Assembly (NCBI GenBank): GCA_024138015.1
Contig: JAMXBB010000010.1
Location: 48,632,513-48,696,512, forward strand
DNA from: Lumnitzera littorea
Taxonomy: Eukaryota; Streptophyta; Magnoliopsida; Myrtales; Combretaceae
Direction of reading: 5' to 3'
Length of the DNA: 64,000 nt
Of this stretch, positions 50,271 through 61,593 are shown one piece after another. The position numbers and the translations under genes were made by a program. The notes beneath the pieces were generated by a model. The model made no database searches, was not told where the DNA came from, and saw only the letters and a list, made by a program, of their open reading frames with translations. The first letter of the stretch is position 1; each line of letters opens with the position of its first letter.

Positions 50271-53200
50271 GAGCATGTAGGTTGTCCAAACCGAGTGTGA
50301 CCTATGCTAAGTAGAATCATAAGATAGATTAGTTAACCTCTGATCCATTAAAGTATAGGACCTAGGAGTTAGTGCTTTATGGTTTGCTCATTACCCATAG
50401 TTTGTAGGGCTTAGAGTTATTGAAGAGGTACCCGTTAGCAAATTATACTTATGTGAGCTTATAATGGAGGGCGTTCATTTAGCCCCAACTTGTCTTTAGG
50501 CTCTCACACTAGTCTCCATAGAAACAAACCTTTCATCTATAAGAGTCGGTTTGTAGGCGAGGCTCGAAGCATGATAGCTCCCGAACGTGTTTCCATGAAC
50601 AATGCAATAATAATTACATAACTGGTCGCATGATTGTCCATTGTCGAATTGAGAGGAAATCAAACCATTATATGAGCTACTATTGCTTGTATCATTAGGC
50701 TGATAAACACTTTTACATATCCTATAGAGCATTGGCTTGCAATTGTAATGCATGGGATGCATGTGTGCTGGATCTAGCACCCAAGATGGACGATAAGCTT
50801 TCACGTTTTCATGTGTGCCAATTCAATAACATCAAGGCACGACTTATATCCATCCACTTTTCATTGGAGTGTTGTTGTGAAAACTTCCTCAAAGGTAATC
50901 AAATAGATTATTGAGCCAATATTCAAGCCCTTTGGCATCTTTCTTGTCCAGTGGCATATAAAATTGTATAATGAAGATCAATAGGCTAAACAATGGTAAT
51001 GAAGTCATTCCATTGCAGACTCGTTCTTGGTTTAAAGCTTTGAGGCTCCTGTGTAAGGCGTTGTTCCAATTTACATATATTTTGTTCTATTAATGTAGAG
51101 CTCAGATTTGACTAGGAAACAACTTGGCATAGCCGATCTCTAGCCAAGCATTGCTGGGATGGATATGGCCTGGCCTCAAACACTGTCGTACCACTACAAA
51201 TTGATTGTAATGAGAGCTCGACAAGTAGCTCGGATCGCATTGCCAAACCATAAACGATTGAAGACATACCACAACAATCACATGTGGTGTTCGACGCTTA
51301 TTAAGCAATTTAAAAGCACCTCGAAGTTTCAACAGCTCAGATTGGAATCCCCTGATGCTTGACAGGCTTTGAATTGTAGCGGCTCAGTTCACTTCTACGA
51401 ATTTATCTCGACGAACCATTATCTCATCAAGTTAGCTCAGTGATGGAGTCCCCTTAGCTCTTATTGTAGTTGTTTCCAGCCTTGCTTTCATCAAGCTCGG
51501 CTATTAAGTTATCGCAAGCTCGAACATGTTTTGTCATTGTTTGTCCTTATTACATCATGCTCTAGTTTGGTAAGCAAAATCCATTCATCATGCAAGTAAA
51601 TAGCATGATGTTCAATTGATCAGACTTCAAAATCATTTACATGGCCACCGCTATGTTCAGCTTGGACTCGGAGCTCAACAAAAATATGAATGTTCGGCTT
51701 CTCTGCTATTCAGCCACGGTGCGTGGCAACTTTGTGTGACCTGAACAAAGAGCTTGGCATCTATTCATGTTATCTCCAAATACTTGATCATAATTTGTTT
51801 GGTGGCCTGCTCTCTACACTTGGCTGCGTCAAATGATACAGCTTAATTGGTATTAGCTCTTCGGCAAGGAATTCGGAAACAGGTTGGCTTGTCAAAAAGC
51901 ATAAATCGTGAGCTCATCTTAGGTACTATGCTTGGTATTGATGGAGCTTTGAAGCATTATAGAAAATTTGTCTCATCTTTAGCAATTGTTTGGATGTCAC
52001 TCGGCCTCTCGTATGTCGAGAAAAACTTGAAAATTTAGCTTCGACAACTACCTGACTAGCCATGCTCGGTGCTGTTATATTTGTGCTTGACCCTCGACAG
52101 CTGTTCTGTTGCGTGTAGTTGGTTTGGCAATTGGTTCCTTAATAACAGCAACTCAGCATTTTGAGTTATTCAACCCACTTGGAGTTATTCAGCACATTTG
52201 GAGGCCGATAGAAAACTTGGCCTTAGTTTCTTGAGCAACGACTCGGCGACTCGACTCCTTAGATCACAACAGCTCGACACACACAAATAAGGAGCTTCTT
52301 AATAGGATTACAAATTGTGCATATCAACTTGGATGCTTTAGATTTCACATGTACTCATTAGCTTAGACACAATCGGCATCACGACTACTTACCAGCCGAT
52401 AGAAATCTCGGCATCAAATAGCCCAACATCATTTTCCTATGCAGCTCCCCAACGACTCAGCACGACCATGAATTTAGATTACTCAGCCACGGCACTTGGG
52501 GACTTCGATAGCTTGGACAAGTACTCGCAGCTACTAAAAAATACTGTTGCTGCTACTCGTTACTACGGAAGTTGGACACTCTTGGCTTTTTGCTCCACTA
52601 TTAGGAGTTTGGAGCTCGAGGTCGGCAAGTCAGCAAAAAGAAGCTCGCATAAGTTGGCACATTTGGAGGTACTCGGCATCCTTGGGGTTTTTCAACTCTC
52701 TTGTAGCTCGGCATTCATGGAGTAACTTGGCATCCCTATTTTTCGGCTCATTTGGCATAGTTCTACCCTCCATACTACATATGAACAACTCGGCAAAAAC
52801 TAGCAATTTGGCATAATAGTATATGCATAATATCCTTAATTTGTAGTCTCCCTTCTCCGTAAATAGCATCACTTATATATGCATCTGGTATGGAGTCATT
52901 TCACTTCATGATGGTCACTTTGAGTTCATGAGAGATCTTCTTGTTGTCAGTTATTGGAGTGTATATTTCATAGTTATCATATTCATCGTTTGAGACTGAC
53001 AATGTTAGAAGAGCCCTCCTTGTGAGATACAATTGCTAGGCAACAGAAATTTGTGACCCATGTGGAGAGAGAAAGATAGGCAAAATAATTATGGAGAAGG
53101 TAAAATAATCTTTCTTCTATGTTTCTTCGTGTTCGTGGCATGATATAACCACAACGGTACTATCAAAATAGAATTTGTTTTAAAATGGAGAACCGATCTC

Positions 53201-53560
53201 TTCGATATACCATGTAGTAGCAATTATTTGAGACGGTTTCCATACCATAAATCTCTTCAAAGTATGATACAATAGCAGTTGCACCCTCAAAGATACTGTC
53301 TATCAAAATAAAGACATCATAGAAAAATCTACTAAACTACAAGAAAAGAAGCATTCATATGCAAATTTGGAAGAAAAGGGAAAAATCCATGCAGCTAACC
53401 AAATTTAGAGAAATTTATAAAGCAAAAATGAACCATTAAACTATGAATTAATTTTCTAGAATTTCGAGCGGAAACGGAGAAAGCCACATATATCAAACCG
53501 AATTTGGAAGAATCTTCTTAAGAAGAGATATCATATTAAAGATTATGATTAAGTCTTGCT
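50271..53560. other. Non-coding interior of the 4.4-kb element, with dispersed CTCGGC motif
   Basis: No retroviral domain. Between about 51100 and 52850 a short motif CTCGGCA/CTCGGCT/GCTCGG recurs dozens of times at irregular spacing. ORFs such as 52468-52816 arise from this and have no recognisable domain. Confidence 0.6.
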
Positions 53561-53590
53561 TGCTTTCTCGTTCCCATAGATGGCATCGAT

Positions 53591-53899
53591 TATTGATGGT
53601 TGATTTTCATTTTGGTGTACGAACACCTGCAAAACATACATATGGCTATGGGAGGTACTAGAGGGTACTCTGGCGCGGTTACTCTGATGCCTAAGTTAGT
53701 TTCCTCGTCATATATAGAGAGAGATATCAAGTAGTTATGGTGTTGAGAGAATGGAAGAGGTCATTTACCTAAGAGTCTTGCTTGGTATTTGTAGTAAGTT
53801 AATGGGAATTGTACTAGGATTGGATTATTGGATAGGGTTCAAGTATTGGGCTGACTACTATAAGCCCACATAATAATTATCTAAAAATACCTATCAACA
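53591..53899 (-). repeat. 5' LTR of the 4.4-kb element
   Basis: Same length as its partner. The plus-strand start has decayed to TATTGATGGTTGA. Shared internal phrases include 'agagagagatat.aagtagtta' and 'actactataagcccacataa'. Confidence 0.85.
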
Positions 53900-53904
53900 G
53901 TATC
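53900..53904. repeat. Right target-site duplication of the 4.4-kb element
   Basis: GTATC, partner of GTACC at 49461-49465; one C/T difference. Confidence 0.75.
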
Positions 53905-53939
53905 TACACCCCCACATTTTCTAGCATCTTCACTGGGGC

Positions 53940-55090
53940 AATATCTTATGCATGAAGGCGAGCTTTATAAGGTATCATTTATGAGAAAACCCCTAAAGTA
54001 CATCGCTCCTCTTGAAACAAAAACAATTTTGACTAAGGCGTATGTTGGAGAGTGCAGGGAACATCAAGGAGGAAGGAAACTATATTATTACTTGCTCGAT
54101 AGAGGATATTATTGGCCAACAATGGAAGTGGACGCTTTTAACTTCACCAAGAAGTGTGTTGTTTGTCAACAGCATGGCGATGCCATTCATGCTCCTATAG
54201 TCACACTCCATAGCATTACAACTCCTTGGCCTTTAACGCATAGGCTTTTGACCTTATTGGACTTATACATCTACCATTGAGAGGATGCATATGGATTTTG
54301 GTAGGAATAGAATGCTTTACAAAGTAGGTAAAGGCAGTTCCTTTAATGAAGGCAATAAGACCAGCAATTGTAGGTTTCATGAAGGAGAATATCATATGTA
54401 GGTTTGGAATCCCAAAGCATATTTTATCTGACAATGGCACTCCTTTTATCAATTCGCATGTTTACCAACTACTAGCTTCCTATAATATTGGTCATATAAA
54501 GTTTACGCCTTATTACCCTAAAGGAAATGGACAAGCTGAAGCTACTAACAAGAGCTTGTTGAAGATACTTAGTCAATGATTCATGATAATTATAAGGAAT
54601 GGCATGACAAGCTACCATGAGCGCTTTAGGCCTATAGGACATCTAAACGAAGGTCGATGCAGGAAACTCCTTTTTCTCTAGTATATGGGGCTGAGGTAAT
54701 AGTTCTTATAGAATTCTTGATCCCATCTGCTAGATTGGCTATCAATGTTGAGCTCGAACCTAATATATTGCAAGTGATAGATCTATAAGCATTAGATGAA
54801 ATGCATGATATCGCCAAACATAATCTCATTAATTATCAGCATAGACTCGAAGTGGTGTATACCCATCTAGTGAGGAAGAGATCATTCTAACAAGGTGACA
54901 TCATACTTCATGTAGCTGAGCATGTTTACCGAGGTACTCTAGTGCCTAAGTTTACACCAATATAGGAAGAACCTTTTGTAGTTGAGGAAGTGTACGAAAG
55001 TAGATATTACAAACTTAGGAATCTTAGCACATATGCTATTATTGCTCTTGTCAACTTTCAATATATCAAAAAGTTCCATTTGTAAAAAGG
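53940..55090 (+). pseudogene. Tat-type Ty3/gypsy integrase fragment
   Basis: Starts inside pol: GELYKVSFMRKPLKYI, then the HHCC zinc domain (ECREHQGGRKLYYYLLDRGY, then KKCVVCQQH near 54150). After a 1-bp shift near 54235 come the core residues: Asp in FDLIGL, Asp in ILSDNGTPFINS (about 54430), and Glu in KGNGQAEATNKSLL (about 54540). The C-terminal domain follows in pieces (FLIPSARLAINVELEP, then RSF-stop-QGDIILHV with TAA for Gln at about 54890, then YIKKFHL). No gag, protease or RT precedes it, so the element carries a large internal deletion between leader and integrase. Tat (Ogre/Retand-like) lineage is suggested by the sequence style; the product would have integrated element cDNA. Confidence 0.82.
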
Positions 55091-55794
55091 AAACCATAGC
55101 AAAGTTAAATGAATAAAACTTTCAGCTCGAGTTGTATGAGCTTATTTTGCATATCTATTTCTACTATTATCTCTTTTGTGTACTATACATTAGAAGAAAT
55201 AATAACAAAGTATTGCCATTTATAATGTCACTACTTAGTAAGAGACTTGTCTCCCAAGTGCGCAATATACATTTATCATATGAGTTGCTGACTAGTTGAA
55301 GCTTTAACTCCTAGGCATTGTATGATGCTCTATCGAATAAGATAATGACTTATACTATTTGAGTATACATTCGTGGAGTATGCCAAAATAGTTTAGTAGT
55401 GGGTAATACCCCCTTAACTCACGACGTGATTGTCCAATGGAACTAATATTCCTTGTTTCAATCAATATTTCAATATTATTGGATCATATATTCGAGTCCT
55501 TGCTTGCAAATGGAAATACACTTTTAGTGTGTAAGGTTTTCTCGAAAATTTATCAAGCTACAAAGTAACTTACCCTATAAAGTGCTACTAAGGAAATGCA
55601 ATATTTTTTAAGCACATAATGATGTGAACTTTGAAGAGCTTGCTAAATCAATAAATAATTCACATTAATTCATGATCTTCAACATAAAGATACGAATCTC
55701 AAATAAGTGAGAAGCAAAACGACATAGACTAATATCAACAAGTCCTTACACTTCATGTGAAAAAAAAGGTACAAAGAGAACAAGAGTAATACTA
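55091..55794. other. Non-coding 3' region of the Tat-type element
   Basis: Between integrase and the antisense ORF remnant. AT-rich, no domain seen. Confidence 0.45.
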
Positions 55795-56010
55795 TCAATA
55801 CTTGACACTAGACGCTACAATAGAATCAAGATCTATACCTACTAGACACTCCTTTCTCTCAAGTTCTACCTTTGTAAGTTTGGTTCTAAGTAGCTCACAT
55901 CTTTCCTCAATGTCTCGACTAGCCAACATCTTTTGAGCTTTAGCTGCAATAATTTCCATCTTATTGAGCTTGAACCTAAAGGCACGTGCTATAGCTACAC
56001 TACTAATCAA
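55795..56010 (-). pseudogene. Antisense ORF remnant downstream of Tat integrase, coiled-coil
   Basis: A 71-codon minus-strand stretch, with heptad-like Leu/Glu/Lys spacing (FRFKLNKMEIIAAKAQKML, then EERCELLRTKLTKVELERKE). It lies in the 3' region of the plus-strand Tat element, where extra, often antisense, ORFs are known in some Tat lineages. No homologue can be named from sequence alone. It is cut off by the gypsy element at 56110. Confidence 0.4.
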
Positions 56011-56104
56011 AAGTTTGAGATTCCCTATGGATAACGAGCACTAATCTTCATCAAATAGCCTTATAACTTGCCTAAGTAGGCCCAAGATATGAGTAGCCAC
56101 ATTA

Positions 56105-56109
56105 GAACA
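56105..56109. repeat. Left target-site duplication of the 6.4-kb gypsy element
   Basis: GAACA, paired with GAACC at 62476-62480 (one mismatch). Confidence 0.6.
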
Positions 56110-56966
56110 TGTTGCAAACTATGAACAAGAATAGACAAAGGCGATCGATGGATGAGTCTAAGCTTACAGAAAGCTCGAAAAGGGTTAATGGGGAAAGGTA
56201 CGAAAAGGGGCAAAAATGACGAATGAAATAGTAAGCAAAAACCCACGAACAGCTCTAGAGAATATGACACACTAATGGAACTTCTGAGGACTCACGGTAC
56301 AATTCGATATGACATACGAATTGGTCTAATGAGGTTACTCGCCACCTAACCTTGCTTAAGGGAAATGATAAGAGTGATGTCAAGAGTAAACAAACAATGT
56401 TTACACAAGGAATAAAGTACTCAAGTGTATTGAAGGTAATATGATGAATTATAGCTACAAGTATAAGGGTATTTATATTTGTAAGTTAAGGCAACTTACC
56501 CAAAAAGGAAAAAACAAAAAGGATATTTCCTAAAGAACTAATGTATACGATACAAAGGGATAAAAATAAATATAGAAGGAAAACAATCATTGGTGCTATA
56601 AATTCTACATATGATATTGTACACATGGTGATATTGCATTGGCAAGGTTGTTAGGAGATGCGGACAAAAAGTATGTATAGATGAGCTTGTCTAAGCAGGG
56701 ATGGCTTAGTCAGTCCGGACTCTCCCTCTCAGCTTCTTAGCTAGGAAGATGCCAAGTAATTAGTCAGCTCGGTGCTAGAGAATAATCATCAACTCAGCAT
56801 ACTATAGAAAAATGGGTGGTCATACGACAAGGCATTAAAGGTAACTCAACAAGGAAGTACTCAGCTTTGGCAGGGGTTAGTTGGAATAGAAGGATTTGTC
56901 ATGCTAGCCCCTCTAGTCTTTGGGCTCGGCTGTGGGGTCAGAGGTTCGGTAGCCTGATTCCCATCA
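56110..56966 (-). repeat. 3' LTR of the 6.4-kb gypsy element
   Basis: Plus strand starts TGTTGCAAAC and ends ...CCTGATTCCCATCA. Shares phrases with 61594-62475 over its whole length, such as 'aagaatagacaaag' and 'aaaatgacgaatgaaatagt'. Confidence 0.88.
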
Positions 56967-57001
56967 TTCTCTCTAGGTTATTTTGGATTTGGGATCAAAT
57001 C

Positions 57002-60000
57002 CTAATGGTATTCGCCTAATTCTCCGTCAGGGTAATATGGACTAAAGTTGGCAATGTTAAAGGTGTCAAAAAGCCCATAGTCCTCAGGCAATTCCAACCT
57101 GTAGGCATTGTCACTAATTTTTTGGAGGATTTTGAAAGGTCCTTTCGTTCTTGCAAATAATTTGTTCTTCCTCTTGTTTAAGAACTGTTCCTTACTGAGG
57201 TACAGCCATACCAAGTCTCTTGGCTGAAATTGTTTGACCAACCTACCCTTGGTCATTTTTCGTACTCTTCTGGCAGCTTAATCAATGTGTCAAGTGACTT
57301 TATCATAGATGTGCTAAAGAGAATGTGCTCTGACCGAGGTGTTAAGGTCCTCTTACGTAGGTGCTAGTATAGGGGTGTAGTCAAGGGGCAACTCAAGATT
57401 GAATTCATAGACCACCTTGAAGGGAGTTTACTTAGTGATGTCATGTACAATTCGGTTATAGGCAAACTCGACTACTGGCAAGCAGACATCCCAATCAATC
57501 AAGTTCTTACTTACTATAGCTCGAAGTAGTGACCTTAAAGTACAATTAACCATCTTTGTTTGGCTATCAGTTTAGAGGTGACATGAGGCATTGAAGAGTA
57601 ATTTGGTTCCTAGCCGACACCATAAGGTTCTCCATAAATAGCTCAAGAACTTTGGGTCTCTTTCGGAGACTACACTTCTCAACATGTCGTGTATCTGCAC
57701 AATTTCCTATAAGAAAAGAGAAGTAATAATTGAAGCATCGTTAGTTTTGGTGCAGGACATGAAGTGTGCGATCTTACTAAACCAATCCATGATGACCATT
57801 ACAGAATCTTTGCCTCGGGTAGTTCACGACAGTTCTAGAACAAAGTCTATGCTTAGTTCAATCCATAGCCTCATTAGAACAGGTAAGGGAATTGCTTTCC
57901 CTTACTTGGATTAGCTCTTGGCCTTTTTGCATATGGCACGGCTTTCGACAACTTGGTATACATCTCTTCACAATCTTGGCCATTCAATAGTTCATAGGTC
58001 CTCCTCTCTCTAAAGTATCTAAAGAGTCTTCCGCTGTAGGCTTCCCTGATTAATAATTCTCATAGAGAACAAGTCGACATATACAGTTTCCTCCCTCGAA
58101 ACAAGTAGCCATCCTTCACATAATACTCATCCATTGTCCTCCCATCCATGCATCACAAAATTATTGATCCAATGTATAGATCCTTGGAGTACTATTCTTT
58201 GATATTCACAAACCCAAATAGCCTGGTTTGTAATTCTAATAAAAGTGCATGTCTCCTCGAAAGAGCATCTGCAACTACGTTGCTCTTTCCCTACTTGTAT
58301 TTAATTACAAAATTGAATCCTTCAAGGAATTCAACCCATCTCGCTTGCCGCTTTAACAACTTGGTTTGGCTTCAGAGGTACCTCAATGATTCATGGTCAA
58401 TATATATGACAAATTCTCTAGGTAGTAAATAATGTTACCATACTTGCATCGTTTAGATCAATGCCAAAAGTTCCTTATCATTCATAGAGTAGTTCAGCTG
58501 CAGTCCTTGAAGTTTCTCACTGTAGAAGGCAATTGGTCGGCCTTCCTGCATCAGGACAGCGCCTATTCCAATACCTGATGTGTTGCATTCTAGCTAAAAA
58601 ATGTTGTTGAAGTTAGTTTGTACTAACACCGGGGTAAAGGTCAATCTTTCTTTGGTGTCGGCAAAACTCCTCTCCTCCATTTCTTCCCATCGGAAGTCAG
58701 TGTTTTTCTTCGTTAGTTCAGTAAGTGGTACAGTGAGAGTGCCGAAATTCCTAATGAATCTTCTGTAAATTGAAGCCAATTCATGGAAAATTCTCATGTT
58801 AGCATAAGTAATAGGATTCAGCTAATTGATAATTGCTTGGTTCTTCTCATCATCGACTCGCAATCCCCCTCCATTGACTACATAGCCCAAGAATACCACT
58901 TTCTCCTAGCAAAAGTAACATTTCTTTAGATTACTGAATAATTTCTCGGTACGAAGGATATCTAGGACTGCTCTGAGATGTTCACAGTGACTCGGCATGT
59001 CGGCACTATAGACTAGGATGTCATCAAAGTACACCATGACACACTTCCTGTTGAGATGTCTCAACACATGGTTCATTAGTCTAATGAAAGTGCTCGAGGC
59101 ATTCGACAAGCCAAAGGGCATGACCATCCACTCATAAAGTCTATGTCGATTCTTGAAAACAATCTTCCATTTGTTGCCTGGCCTTATGTGGATTTGATGG
59201 TAGCCAAATTTAAGATTAATCTTGCTAAAAATCTTGGCTCCACTCAGTTCATCTAACATGTCTTCTAGCCTCGGGATCGGATACCTGTATTTGATCGTGA
59301 TTTTATTCACAACTCAACTATCTACACATATCCGCTAGGTTCCATCCTTCTTTAGCACTAGAAGTGCAAGCATGGCATAAGGGCTAAGACTCTCTCTTAC
59401 TTAGCCTCTCTCTCCAGCAATTCTTTGACTTGTTGTTGGAGTTCAGAAGCCTACTTAAGATTCATCCAATAACCTGGCTTATTCGGCAGTATAATGCCGG
59501 GTATTAAGTCATTATAGTGCTCTATTCCTCAAGTTGGGGGCAACCCCTCATGTAACTATTTTGGGAATAAGTCGACATATTCATCTAGTAGCTCCTTGAT
59601 TTCCTAGAGAAGCTTACCCAACTCCTTCATTTCCAATAGTCGCCTAACAAATAATAGTATAGGCTCGTCAGCATTGATGGCCTCTCGGAACTCGGCTCTA
59701 CTCATCACTAGAGCCTTCTTTGATCCGTGAGCAAGTTTTATCTATAACTTGTTAACTTCTCTCGATAGCATCGGATTCAGCGTGATCTTTCGTTCATCGT
59801 TCTCGAACATATATGTATTCCTGTAGCCGTCATGTATAACTTTCCCATCAAACAACCATGGCCTTCCTAACAACACGTAGGAAGTGCAAATAGGCAGTAC
59901 GTCGTAGAGGATCTGGTCAAAGTAATTCCCTATAGTGATCAGCAGTAATATTTGTCGAGTGACATGTAATTCTCCTTTCTCACTCAACTAGTGCAACATG

Positions 60001-60600
60001 TATGGCCTGGGATGTGCAACAGTCGGCATCTTTAGTTTAGAAACAAGATCGGTTGATGCTACATTGATGCAACTTCCACTATCCATAATAAGAGCACACA
60101 TCTAATCATTCACCTTATAGGTGGTATAAAATAAATTCTCTCTTTACTCCTCCTCTCATGAGGGTTCCACGTTCATAGTGCATCAGACAACTATGAGTAC
60201 CCGGTTTAAGTCCTCAAGAAACACGTCCTCCTCAATCAATTCTTTCTTGGCGTTTTCTTTCTTAGCAAGAACCTCCTCTTCCTTGGGTTCCTTATTTGTA
60301 CTCTCTACTTCTAACTTTGGGATGTCTCCCTTAATGACCATTGTCCTTTAGTTTGAGCACTGAGTAACCATATACCCAAACCCTTGGCACTTGAAGGATT
60401 TGATCTGACTCATCTTCCTGCCAGACCCTTACCCCTTTTCATAAGTTTGGGTCAGCCTTTCTACTTGTTTCTTACATCAATCTTTCTTCTCGGCTCTGTA
60501 CTCAACTGAGCTTAGTGACTTGCTTGACCAGGTTGGCTAGTTGGCATTTTAGTTATTACTCAGCTCCTTCTTTGCCTCTTTACTCACTAGGCAATCCTAA
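57002..60600 (-). pseudogene. pol of the 6.4-kb gypsy element (protease, RT, RNase H, integrase)
   Basis: Read on the minus strand. The zinc knuckle CQGFGYMVTQC (about 60385) precedes the protease IMDSGSCINVAS (about 60075) and LLGRPWLFDG. RT spans about 58906-59310: SKINLKFGYHQI (the family has Asp where Asn stands), MPFGLSNASSTF, and an intact YFDDILVYS. RNase H: LECNTSGIGIGAVL (about 58580), Asn for the first catalytic Asp. Integrase has SERDPKFLSYLWRTLW (about 57660), then CHL-stop-TDSQTKMVN, Lys for the catalytic Glu, and ends in WLYLSKEQFLNKRKNKL, then FNIANFSPYYPDGE at 57002. Stops throughout. Would copy and integrate the element; plainly inactive. Confidence 0.87.
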
Positions 60601-61419
60601 CAGCTTCATCTATTGTGTCTAATCGTTAGACCTCTACAATGTCTTGGATGTCTCCTCTTAATCCAGTAATAAATCTTGAGACTGTTCAGGCTGGTGGTTT
60701 CTCTACTTCGCATCGAATCATAAGCATTTGGAATTCTTAAATATACTCATCGACAATTCGGCCTCCTTGTCTCAGCTCTTGAAGCTGAGTGAAAGTATCA
60801 TGAAGATATATTTCTGGCATTAATCTGTTTTTAAGCACTCTCTTTGTGTCGGGCCAAGTGTTAACTCTCGATACCCTTCTCTTCTTCTCATGGCTTGAAA
60901 ATTCTTTCACCATATGGTGGCATATCTAGAGAATTCAACAGCAGCAGTCCCCACTTTCTCATAATCCTTATATTGATAATAATCCAACACAAGCTCCACA
61001 TTCTCTTCCCAATGCAGATACTCGTCAGCATTCCCAGATCCATTGAAACTTAGAATTTGAAGCTTCACATAGTCAGATGCTTTGAGGACTAATACATGCT
61101 CCTCTTCAAAATACTCTTCTTCCTCCTCATCAAGCTCTCTCAGGTTTATCCATCGCCTTACTCGTCGGCCAACTCTTCTACCTCGAGCTGGTCAAGTTGG
61201 GTTTTGACTTCTAATAGGTTAAGCAACTTATGGAGTGTTATGTATGACCTCAGTGGGTCAACAAGACAGCACGTGAATAGCTCGAATCAGATCTACTAAG
61301 AGATTAGCTACCTCATCAAGTTTCTTATCAGTGCTTCTAGAAGTTCCCTAAGATTGTCGTCCATGGTGGATAATTCCACTGTCATCATTAGCACTAATAT
61401 TCATACTTGGGTTTGTCAT
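60600..61419 (-). pseudogene. gag of the 6.4-kb gypsy element
   Basis: The likely start ATG is at 61419 (MTNPSMNISANDDSG). Recognisable parts: an acidic stretch (EEEEEYFEEEHVLVLKASDY, about 61130), FNGSGNADEYLHWEENVELV (about 61050-60990), then, in other frames, VEEYF/EFQMLMIRCEVE- and DIQDIVEV-like segments (about 60780-60640) typical of Ty3 gag. Multiple stops and shifts. Confidence 0.78.
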
Positions 61420-61576
61420 TTTTCCTCACAGATTCAAAATTCAAACAAACACTTCAGAAAGTGAAAAGATAATAACACAGTAGTCAAATGAACACAGTAA
61501 CTGACTCTGTTTTACACACGTAAAACATAGTACAACAGAACTTTAAGAAGAACTAACCATAGTTCACACAAAATCT

Positions 61577-61590
61577 CCACTTTGATACTA
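61577..61590 (-). other. Primer-binding site of the 6.4-kb gypsy element
   Basis: Minus strand reads TAGTATCAAAGTGG, a decayed TGGTATCAGAGCGG (initiator tRNA-Met complement), three bases after the LTR end. Confidence 0.65.
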
Positions 61591-61593
61591 AGA

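Larger units (their letters stand above)
49466..53899 (-). mobile_element. Non-autonomous Tat-like LTR element, 4434 bp, minus strand
   Basis: Two LTRs of 309 bp each (49466-49774 and 53591-53899) flanked by GTACC and GTATC. Orientation is minus: next to the right LTR the minus strand reads a leader resembling TGGCGCCGTCTGTGGGAAC of Tat elements, and next to the left LTR a purine-rich tract (about 49775-49797). Ends read TGTTGATA...TCAACA. The interior holds no gag, protease, RT or integrase, only tandem repeats and a block rich in a CTCGGC motif. It needs proteins supplied from elsewhere to move. Confidence 0.85.

Noticed and set aside
52468..52872. Overlapping ORFs at 52.5-52.9 kb
   Set aside because: Open on both strands and in two frames at once because of the CTCGGC-rich composition; no domain.
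57002..61419. Endogenous pararetrovirus instead of a retrotransposon
   Set aside because: Flanking LTRs, primer-binding site, integrase and target duplication identify a Ty3/gypsy element; no movement or coat protein domain seen.
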